DNA of 56,626 nt, taken from contig DAOUET010000182.1 of NCBI GenBank assembly GCA_034430155.1, positions 1 through 56,626 on the forward strand, written 5' to 3'. The notes below the pieces were generated by a model. It was not told where the DNA came from, did not search any database, and saw nothing but the letters and a program-made list of their open reading frames with translations. This document shows positions 50,364 through 56,626 of the stretch, one piece after another (position 1 is the stretch's first letter; each line of letters begins with the position of its first letter). Source of the stretch: DAOUET01 sp034430155 (GTDB lineage Bacteria > Chloroflexota > Anaerolineae > Anaerolineales > UBA4823). A program made the translations under genes and the position numbers.

Positions 50364-50891
50364 TCAATTCGTCGTCAGGACTTCCTCACGCCGATCAAAT
50401 GTCTCCACACATAGGCGAGCTGTCGTCTCTAAATGACGTAGGGCGGCTGGTAGACCATCTGTAGCCATCGATGCTTCTACATTATCAATGGCGCGTCCGA
50501 CTTCATCGACCAATTCGAGCATTGCCGCGTCATATTCATATAATCGAGCCAGCTCGGATTCGTTTATTTTTACTGCATCAAAGAGACCTGAATAACCTCT
50601 TGCAGCTGTACGAACTCGATCAGCAAATGTGCGCAATTTAATGGCACTCGCTTCTAGATCATCCACATAGGTGATCTCACCCTGGCTGATAAAATCGCGC
50701 TGTAATTTGGATACCCGGCTTTCCAGCTCCCGGAAGCGACTGAAAATCAAATCTCTGACCAGTTTGTCCGAGTCTCGTCTTTTCTGCCTCTCTATGTACC
50801 CACTGAAACCGGGGATTTTGCTGACGATTTTCTTAAAAGGATCTAAATCACCTGATACCTTTCCAAAGATTTGATCTCTCAAGTCATCCAT
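50364..50891 (-). CDS. Coiled-coil protein preceding the SPFH gene
   Basis: 175 residues from the ATG at 50891 (AAAGGAG ribosome site). Strongly helical and charged: RDLIFSRFRELESRVSKLQR (about 45-64), then long helices to the C-terminus (ARLYEYDAAMLELVDEVGRA). No signal peptide or membrane helix. It resembles membrane-scaffold partners of SPFH or PspA-type systems, but I do not recognise a named family. An upstream extension to 51068 is not supported. Confidence 0.7.
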   Translation of the reverse strand: MDDLRDQIFGKVSGDLDPFKKIVSKIPGFSGYIERQKRRDSDKLVRDLIFSRFRELESRVSKLQRDFISQGEITYVDDLEASAIKLRTFADRVRTAARGYSGLFDAVKINESELARLYEYDAAMLELVDEVGRAIDNVEASMATDGLPAALRHLETTARLCVETFDRREEVLTTN

Positions 50892-51171
50892 TGAATTCTC
50901 CTTTAGTGGCATGTCATTCCGAGCATTGTTCCAATTGATTATAGCCTCACTTTTCTTCCAACGCAACAGTTTCCCGGAACACCAAGCGGAGGCCATCCCA
51001 TGCCTTCGATAATGAAGGCTGTTATAATTATAGCAGCGGGTTGCAATAAATAAAGATTTATTGTCCATGCAAATGAAATCTATTTGCTATAGCCGGCAAG
51101 GTTGAAATTCAACCCCGTAAAGGCATTGATACATGCTTGTTAACATTAATTGACGAAATAGGAGTAATAAG

Positions 51172-52596
51172 ATGAACGAGAAACATATCGTCGAAGATTT
51201 ATTAGCACAACTAGATGATAGTCTTGAAATTCACGACGGCAGTGCCAAAGTAAAGGATCAGGCGAAGTTAAGAGAAACTATCCAGATTCTTGCGGAAGTC
51301 TCCGCCCTTGAGAGTGGACCTCGCCAGGGAATGGCGCGCTACCTTACCCGCCTGGCAGCTCTTGCTTTAGGGATTTACCCCGCATCGATCCACGAGTTAT
51401 ACATGGCGCGGGGAGAAGGTGAAATCCCTCCCACTTTTACCGTACCTGCGATTAATTTGCGTTCGCTACCATTCGATGCTGCCAGGGCTGTTTTTCGGGT
51501 TGCAAATAGCCTACAGGCTGGCGCCTTCATTTTTGAAATCGCTCGCTCCGAAATGGGTTACACAAACCAGCGTCCGAGTGAATACGCAACTAGCATCCTG
51601 GCAGCAGCTATTGCTGAAGGTTACAAGGGGCCGGTTTTCATTCAGGGAGACCATTTTCAAGTCTCTTCTAAGCGCTTTGCCAGCGACCCTGACGCCGAAC
51701 TGCAAGCCGTTCGCGATCTAACATCCGAGGCGATTAAGGCTGGCTTCTTCAACATCGATGTGGATACATCTACCCTGGTTGACCTCAGCCAAAAAACAAT
51801 CTCTGAACAGCAGGCTCTTAATTGCCAGCTTTCAGCCATGTACACAGCTTTAATCCGCTCCCTCGAACCTGATCAAGTCACCATCTCGGTGGGCGGCGAA
51901 ATTGGTGAAGTAGGTGGGCACAATTCCACTGAACAAGAACTACGTGCGTATATGGAAGGTTATGGCAAAGCCTTATTGCAAGAAAACCCGGATGCGATTG
52001 GTTTGAGTAAAATCAGTGTCCAGACGGGGACTTCTCATGGCGGGGTTGTCTTGCCCGATGGCTCGATTAAAAAAGTGAGCGTTGACTTCAACACCCTGCT
52101 GGGACTCAGCCGCATTGCTCGTAAAGATTTTGGCCTTGCAGGCGCCGTCCAGCATGGCGCCTCCACGTTGCCCGAAAGTGCTTTTCACAAATTCGTCGAG
52201 AGCGAAGCATGCGAAGTTCATCTGGCCACCAATTTCCAAAACATGCTTTTCGACCGTTTGTCTGACGACTTATGCCAGGAAATGTATGCCTACCTGGACC
52301 AGAAACATGCTGATGAACGCAAGCCGGATATGACTGACGATCAGTTTTACTATAAAAGTCGCAAACGCTCCCTGGGTCCCTTTAAGGTTCAATTATGGCG
52401 AATGGACAAAAGCAAGAAGGAAGAGATCGCCCAGGCCTGGGAAGACCAGTTTCGGCTTCTGTTTGAGTTGTTAGCCATCCAAGATACTCGACAATACGTT
52501 GAGCAAACCATCAAACCCGTCGACATCAGACCTGAGCTAAAGGATTACCTCGCTGACAGCGCGATTGAAAAAGAAGTCAGAGACTTAGCTGACTGA
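51172..52596 (+). CDS. Class II fructose-bisphosphate aldolase family protein
   Basis: 474 residues, longer than classic class II aldolases (about 285-360). The Zn2+ ligand His is in FIQGDHFQVS (H161), and the metal/phosphate residues in GGEIGEVGGHNS (about 242-253) and AVQHGASTLP (about 322-331). N-terminal about 70 residues are a helical extension and the C-terminal 100 are extra. Acts on FBP, tagatose-bisphosphate or a related ketose; which one cannot be told. AGGAG ribosome site. Confidence 0.85.
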   Translation: MNEKHIVEDLLAQLDDSLEIHDGSAKVKDQAKLRETIQILAEVSALESGPRQGMARYLTRLAALALGIYPASIHELYMARGEGEIPPTFTVPAINLRSLPFDAARAVFRVANSLQAGAFIFEIARSEMGYTNQRPSEYATSILAAAIAEGYKGPVFIQGDHFQVSSKRFASDPDAELQAVRDLTSEAIKAGFFNIDVDTSTLVDLSQKTISEQQALNCQLSAMYTALIRSLEPDQVTISVGGEIGEVGGHNSTEQELRAYMEGYGKALLQENPDAIGLSKISVQTGTSHGGVVLPDGSIKKVSVDFNTLLGLSRIARKDFGLAGAVQHGASTLPESAFHKFVESEACEVHLATNFQNMLFDRLSDDLCQEMYAYLDQKHADERKPDMTDDQFYYKSRKRSLGPFKVQLWRMDKSKKEEIAQAWEDQFRLLFELLAIQDTRQYVEQTIKPVDIRPELKDYLADSAIEKEVRDLAD

Positions 52597-52678
52597 TTCA
52601 ATGGCTGATTAACGAGATCGGAAGCCAGGGTTATTTCCCGGGGGAGGCTCTGGTGTCCACCCTCTTTAATGAATCCAC

Positions 52679-53212
52679 ATGCCCGCCTCCGATCAAGGTG
52701 CTGACCGGCACTACTACGCCCTTATTCCTCGTACGTTGGTTTTCCTGACGACTAGAGATCACGTTCTTTTGTTGAAAGGTGCTGCTCATAAACGGTTGTG
52801 GCCAGGCCTTTATAATGGCATCGGCGGGCATGTGGAGCGTGGCGAAGATGTATTGAGCGCGGCTCGTCGCGAATTGCTCGAGGAGACCGCGTTAAGTATT
52901 CAAGAGCTTTGGCTCTGTGGAATCGTCACTATCAATCCAGGCGCAAATATGGGGGTGGGCGTTTTCATCTTTCGTGGTGAGTGCGATTCAATCCCCCTCG
53001 CTAGTGCTGCAGATCATCAGGAATGGCAGGCTCGATTATCCCCGGAGGGGACCCTCGAATGGGTTCCACGGTCTGAATTACTATCCTTACCTCTGGTTGA
53101 AGATTTGCCAATTTTGTTGCCGCGCATATTGGCTGCCCAACCTGGAGATCCTCCCTTCTTCGCCAGCTATTCTTATGACGATACTGATCACTTGGTTATT
53201 TCCTTCGGATAA
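52679..53212 (+). CDS. NUDIX hydrolase
   Basis: 177 residues. The NUDIX box GGHVERGEDV...RRELLEET lies at about 49-70 (GX5EX7REUXEEXGU pattern). Hydrolyses a nucleoside diphosphate linked to another moiety; the substrate is unknown. ATG 52679 has no strong ribosome site; it is the first start that fits the domain. Confidence 0.88.
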   Translation: MPASDQGADRHYYALIPRTLVFLTTRDHVLLLKGAAHKRLWPGLYNGIGGHVERGEDVLSAARRELLEETALSIQELWLCGIVTINPGANMGVGVFIFRGECDSIPLASAADHQEWQARLSPEGTLEWVPRSELLSLPLVEDLPILLPRILAAQPGDPPFFASYSYDDTDHLVISFG

Positions 53213-53407
53213 ACACAATTGCACCCCCAACTATCCGAAATTAATCTCATCTAAACCTGGTAGGGAATAAAAAAATAACTTTCTAATCCCTGAATCGTAT
53301 TAATATGTGAGAGAAGGTTGTGCTAGCAGCATCTCGTCAAGTTTTACTCTATGGACAAGGGTTATCACCATCCAGATTTGTCAAATTACATAACGAGGGA
53401 ATCTAGA

Positions 53408-53638
53408 ATGAACAAACAGAATACCCCCAAGAAAATACCATGGATTTTGTGGCCGTTTTGGGCGATCTGGCGTTTGTTGGCCTTTATTGTTGAGCTGACC
53501 GGTAGATTGGTGGCAGTCATCTTAGGCCTTGTGTTTATGATCATTGGTGTGATCATCAGTGTCACCATCATCGGTTTACCGGTTGGCATACCGATCATCA
53601 TCTTTGGGTTTTTACTTTCGATCCGTGGACTGTTTTAG
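53408..53638 (+). CDS. Small membrane protein, 76 residues
   Basis: Two hydrophobic helices (about 13-30 and 35-72) with a Gly-rich second one (VILGLVFMIIGVIISVTIIG). Begins MNKQNTPKK, with GAGGGA about 9 bases upstream. No enzyme motif. Likely a small inner-membrane protein of a conserved but uncharacterised kind. Confidence 0.7.
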   Translation: MNKQNTPKKIPWILWPFWAIWRLLAFIVELTGRLVAVILGLVFMIIGVIISVTIIGLPVGIPIIIFGFLLSIRGLF

Positions 53639-53706
53639 AAGGCCAGCCCGCATGGAGAGCTTTCTCCACCCTGGAAAATAAACACAAATTATTGGGTAGA
53701 GGGGCT

Positions 53707-53832
53707 CTATTCGCCGGAAATCAGGCGGCGCAGCAATAACCAGGCAACCAGACATAAGCCCAAACCGATCAATGCTAATCCGACATCGCCAACCTCACTT
53801 CATAAGAAGCCAATGATGGAAACGCTCCCCAT
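53707..53832 (-). pseudogene. Tiny membrane-protein frame with an in-frame TGA
   Basis: ATG 53832 opens MGSVSIIGFL, then TGA, then the same frame continues SEVGDVGLALIGLGLCLVAW and LLLRRLISGE to TAG at 53707. The second part is a good membrane helix with a basic end. It directly follows rsmD on the minus strand. It could be a broken gene, a sequencing error or, less likely, recoding. Weak but worth noting. Confidence 0.3.
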
Positions 53833-53838
53833 GATCGC

Positions 53839-54420
53839 TCAATAATTGGCCTGCCCACCCACGATCGGGCGTTCGTAAAACACTATTAAGGTACTACCAT
53901 ATCGGCGCCGATCAAATTCTTCAAGATGATCTAATTTTAAATCCTCGTATTCCTTTGGATGAATTTGAACAATTACCCAAGCGTCATCTGATAGCCAGCT
54001 GGTCTTAGTATCTAGATTTAATAAAACCTTTTTCCATAGGCCTTTATATTGTGGTGGGGCGATATATACATAATCAAATCTTTGGTCTGATTTTCGTTCC
54101 AACAAAATAAAAGCATCCATGCGCAAGACTTTTGCCTTATCATCAAGTCTGGTCTTCTTTAAATTGGCTTGTACTGTCGAAATTGCCGAATGGTCCAGAT
54201 CCACAAACAGCACAAATTTGGCACCACGGCTCAGAGCTTCGATCCCGACGCTCCCCGTTCCAGCAAATAAATCCAATAAAGTCGCGGCTTGGATGTCCCC
54301 CCCGATGATATTAAACAATGATTCTTTGGTACGGTCTGTGATCGGCCTTGTTGAGCTGCCCGGAACAGATCGTAATTTTTGGCCACGGGCTGTACCCGCG
54401 ATAACCCTTAATCCGCTCAT
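53839..54420 (-). CDS. rsmD: 16S rRNA (guanine-966-N2)-methyltransferase RsmD-like
   Basis: 193 residues from ATG 54420. Motifs are RVIAGTARGQKL, STRPITDRTKESLFNII (about 27-43) and the SAM site LLDLFAGTGSVGIEALSRGA (about 48-67). The catalytic N/DPPY motif of the family reads APPQY (YIAPPQYKGLW). Substrate is G966 of 16S rRNA by family inference. A GTG at 54441 would extend the start by seven residues; neither has a clear ribosome site. Confidence 0.88.
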   Translation of the reverse strand: MSGLRVIAGTARGQKLRSVPGSSTRPITDRTKESLFNIIGGDIQAATLLDLFAGTGSVGIEALSRGAKFVLFVDLDHSAISTVQANLKKTRLDDKAKVLRMDAFILLERKSDQRFDYVYIAPPQYKGLWKKVLLNLDTKTSWLSDDAWVIVQIHPKEYEDLKLDHLEEFDRRRYGSTLIVFYERPIVGGQANY

Positions 54421-54545
54421 TTGAAAATATAGGTGAATCACGTGGTTAGAGATCTTGTTCTACAGGTTCGGGGCACAAGCCTAAAAGAGCATTAGTGCCC
54501 ACCACCTGGAATTTCTATAGATCTCTCATCATCTTCTAGCGCTAT

Positions 54546-55523
54546 TTATCTCTCGACAGCCCTGCGGGCTGCCATGATATTGCCATATGGAGCGATAACT
54601 GGGAGCACACAGCCCGTCCCCAGGATGAATCGAATCCCTTCTGTCGATCGGATGGCTTCGCCCACTTCTCTCGATACTGCATCGCTTGTACCCAAAACCA
54701 TGGTATCCCAGCGTTGTAATCCCCCGCACACGACTCCAGAGAAGCGCTTTTGAGCTTCGCTCAGTGAGGGGGGCGACTCGCGGTCATGCCAGTTTATCAC
54801 TGCGACAGGGTAATCCAGAAACTGGTCGAACATGACCTCATCACCATGGAGATGTAGAACGTTGAACCAAGAATCTTCAGCAGATTCCAGCACCCGCAAA
54901 TCAAAATGACGACCGAAACTCTGGTACTCTTCGGTCGAAAGCATTCCATACTGGGCGTGTTGCACGGCAAAAAAAATCCCGGAAATGCCCGTCTCGCCTG
55001 CTGCTTCGACAAACCGCTGTGTACTCTCAGCGATAACCTTAAGACCAGCTCGCACAGCCTCTGGATATCGTCTTATATGTGATAACAGGGTTTGTTGGCC
55101 AGCCAGATTCTTCCCTTGAGATAATGGGTTGAAGACAGTCTGGATGACTGGCGTCTCCGAACCGAGTTCCTCAACCAATAAACGTAAACACTTTAATTGC
55201 TCTGCCAGATGCCCCTTGTGAGGGTCTAGGACAGGTAAGTCTTCCCAATCTTCAGGTTTGTGAATTACCCGCCGAGTGTAATCGCGGGTACCCTCTGTGG
55301 AACCGCGCCATTCGTCTTCCACACCCCAGTCTCTCAAACAAAAAGAAGAAGACGGCGAGACTTTTACAAAATCGAAATCAAAAGTCTGCTGAAAAGCTAA
55401 AGTTGCAGCTGCCAAACTATTTGGTGCTTGGTCATCCACTGGAAAGTGCCGCCATAAAGCTACTGGAGGTCGATCTGGCGGACTACCTGCAAGACAGCTC
55501 TCGAGCCGCTGGCGATGGTTCAT
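54546..55523 (-). CDS. Uroporphyrinogen-decarboxylase-family (UroD/MtaA-like) protein
   Basis: 325 residues. MNHRQRLESCLAGSPPDRPP at the start is the family signature, followed by a UroD-type barrel (FDFDFVKVSPSSSF, VIQTVFNPLS, LHLHGDEVMFDQFLDYPVAV, FILGTGCVLP). It lacks the RxxxR arginine pattern of true HemE at the N-terminus, so a methyl-transfer role like MtaA/CmuA or an uncharacterised one is likelier. GAGG ribosome site; ATG overlaps the TPR gene stop (ATGA). Confidence 0.85.
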   Translation of the reverse strand: MNHRQRLESCLAGSPPDRPPVALWRHFPVDDQAPNSLAAATLAFQQTFDFDFVKVSPSSSFCLRDWGVEDEWRGSTEGTRDYTRRVIHKPEDWEDLPVLDPHKGHLAEQLKCLRLLVEELGSETPVIQTVFNPLSQGKNLAGQQTLLSHIRRYPEAVRAGLKVIAESTQRFVEAAGETGISGIFFAVQHAQYGMLSTEEYQSFGRHFDLRVLESAEDSWFNVLHLHGDEVMFDQFLDYPVAVINWHDRESPPSLSEAQKRFSGVVCGGLQRWDTMVLGTSDAVSREVGEAIRSTEGIRFILGTGCVLPVIAPYGNIMAARRAVER

Positions 55524-55930
55524 TGTACTTGCCTCCAAACCTCGGTGTGCAAATCCCAGTCTCCTTTTTTCAGCTCATTGATATGGCCCAGGGAGAGCCT
55601 TCGTAACATTGCTGAACGAGCTTTGTCATCAACCTTGCCCGCTTTTATTAAATTGAGAGCCTTATCGAAAAATCCAATTGCATCATCATTGCGACCTTGT
55701 GCTTTTAATACCAAGCCTAACACATAATTCGCATCGACTGACTCCGGATCTAATTTCAGCGCGTTTCGAAAATCCCCCTCTGCTTGCTCGTGTTGGCCAT
55801 GTGAATGGTAGGCCCATCCCCGGCGCATTAAACCAATCAAGTCATTTGGTTCAGCCATATCATTCGGGTCCATTCCCTCATGCTTATCTTCCTGGTCTTT
55901 TTTTCTTTTAAGTTTATTCAGAAGGTTCAT
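55520..55930 (-). CDS. TPR-repeat protein
   Basis: 136 residues. About two tetratricopeptide repeats: GWAYHSHGQHEQAEGDFRNA (about 38-57) and YVLGLVLKAQGRNDDAIGFF (about 69-88). The N-terminus is highly charged (KLKRKKDQEDKHEG). A protein-interaction module, coupled to the UroD-family gene by a 4-base overlap. Confidence 0.85.
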   Translation of the reverse strand: MNLLNKLKRKKDQEDKHEGMDPNDMAEPNDLIGLMRRGWAYHSHGQHEQAEGDFRNALKLDPESVDANYVLGLVLKAQGRNDDAIGFFDKALNLIKAGKVDDKARSAMLRRLSLGHINELKKGDWDLHTEVWRQVQ

Positions 55931-55958
55931 TCGTTTTACTCTCCCGAGGATGAACAGC

Positions 55959-56626
55959 TTATAGAGTTTTAGATAAGATGGCTTTTATTTCACTTTCTTC
56001 GGTTTCTTGTTGGAGGAGATATTCATTCATAAAAACAGAGCGGCGCAATCGTAACGTCATCGGGCAAACCTGGTATAAATCTTCAACTTTCACATCTTTG
56101 CGTCCGTCAGCAGCTGCATAAGCTCTGGATGCTTCAAAAAGGGTGATTTCGGCGCGTAAAGAATCGATCTTCAATTGGTCAATCAGCGCCAGACCCATCT
56201 CGGCAATTCTTTTAGGTAATTGAACCTCCATTAAAAGACGGCGTGCTGCCTGAATTTCATCGCGAGCCATCGCAGTTTCAGCTGCATATTGTGCTACTGT
56301 ACCGCGCGGGTTGACCTGGTAAGCCCTTACGCGTTTATATGCTTCAAAGCGTTCATCTTGATCGGTCATGCCCTTCATGACCACTCTCAATCCGAAGCGA
56401 TCCATAATCTGAGGGCGTAAGCGCCCTTCCTCAGGATTCATCGACCCGACCAGCACAAATCGTGAGCGATAAGTTGCTGACACCGGTCCCCGCCGGACCG
56501 TATAATTCCCCGCAGTGGCAGCATCTAGAATGGCATCCACCACCTCATCATTGAGCAGATTGACCTCATCAATGTATAGCAGGTTCCGGTCTGCCTGAGC
56601 CATTATTCCCCTTCGCAAACGCACGC
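55959..56626 (-). CDS. Magnesium-chelatase-I-type AAA+ ATPase (BchI/ChlI-like), 5' end outside window
   Basis: C-terminal 222 codons of an AAA+ ATPase. Walker B and the following helix are LLYIDEVNLLNDEVVDAIL (about 20 residues in), sensor 1 is LVGSMNPEEGRLRPQIMDRF with the arginine region, and the remainder is the helical lid (SRAYAAADGRKDVKVEDL, ending MTLRLRRSVFMNEYL). This order is that of BchI/ChlI and related MoxR-type ATPases. Walker A lies off the edge. The partner D subunit is not in the window, so it may not be a true chelatase. Confidence 0.85.
   Translation of the reverse strand, partial: VRLRRGIMAQADRNLLYIDEVNLLNDEVVDAILDAATAGNYTVRRGPVSATYRSRFVLVGSMNPEEGRLRPQIMDRFGLRVVMKGMTDQDERFEAYKRVRAYQVNPRGTVAQYAAETAMARDEIQAARRLLMEVQLPKRIAEMGLALIDQLKIDSLRAEITLFEASRAYAAADGRKDVKVEDLYQVCPMTLRLRRSVFMNEYLLQQETEESEIKAILSKTL

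Noticed and set aside
50892..51068. N-terminal extension of the coiled-coil protein to 51068
   Set aside because: The added residues are low-quality sequence and a clear AAAGGAG plus ATG exists at 50891.

Overview
The window looks like a chromosomal segment of an anaerobic, uncultivated bacterium of the Chloroflexota (Anaerolineae-like). This is an inference from gene content: a bacterial-type CO dehydrogenase/acetyl-CoA synthase locus, a long formyl-THF synthetase, an mre-mrd-min-rodA cell-shape cluster, a Rieske/cytochrome b plus Hdr-like electron-transfer locus, and moderate G+C with several TTG starts. No 16S rRNA is present, so the placement is unproven. No CRISPR array, prophage or complete insertion sequence was seen.

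Layout. 1-1778: glmS on the minus strand, running off the left edge, with a structured leader. 2313-2371: a large perfect-looking hairpin. 2545-10317: cell shape and division genes mreB, mreC, mreD, mrdA (PBP2), minC, minD, minE and a rodA-like SEDS gene. 10418-12110: gltX and tRNA-Gln(CUG) with promoter and terminator. 12793-29596: the Wood-Ljungdahl carbonyl-branch locus: a small HMA-fold-like protein, CO dehydrogenase, a single-chain acetyl-CoA synthase/CFeSP small-subunit fusion, CFeSP large subunit (acsC), corrinoid activator (acsV-like), methyltransferase (acsE), malic enzyme, a cysteine-less thioredoxin-reductase-like flavoprotein, a DUF3786-like protein, a formate/nitrite-type channel, a stand-alone RAM domain and two CooC-type nickel ATPases. 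30126-32051: the methyl-branch gene fhs on the minus strand. 32468-37392: panB, a conserved protein I cannot assign, a glutamate-dehydrogenase/CBS fusion and a GNAT acetyltransferase. 37487-44351: a NarL-type two-component pair, then a Rieske/cytochrome b complex with an added c-type haem site, an HdrDE-like fusion and a FrhB/FdhB-like iron-sulfur protein. 44551-56626: a methyltransferase, SCP2-like protein, tRNA-Leu(GAG), plsX-fabF, a NERD-like membrane protein, an SPFH-HTH fusion with a coiled-coil partner, a class II aldolase, NUDIX, rsmD, a UroD-family protein, a TPR protein and a magnesium-chelatase-I-type AAA+ ATPase cut by the right edge.

How it fits together. Formate entering through the FNT channel can be activated by Fhs. 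The methyl group then moves via AcsE to the corrinoid protein (AcsC plus the AcsD domain), and joins CO made by CODH on the A-cluster of the same polypeptide that carries AcsD. The CooC-type ATPases would mature the nickel sites and the AcsV-like protein would keep cobalamin reduced. The Rieske/cyt b-Hdr-FrhB locus is the best candidate here for a membrane energy-conserving partner, and is the most likely place for a poorly described complex. The AcsB-AcsD fusion is the most striking single protein.
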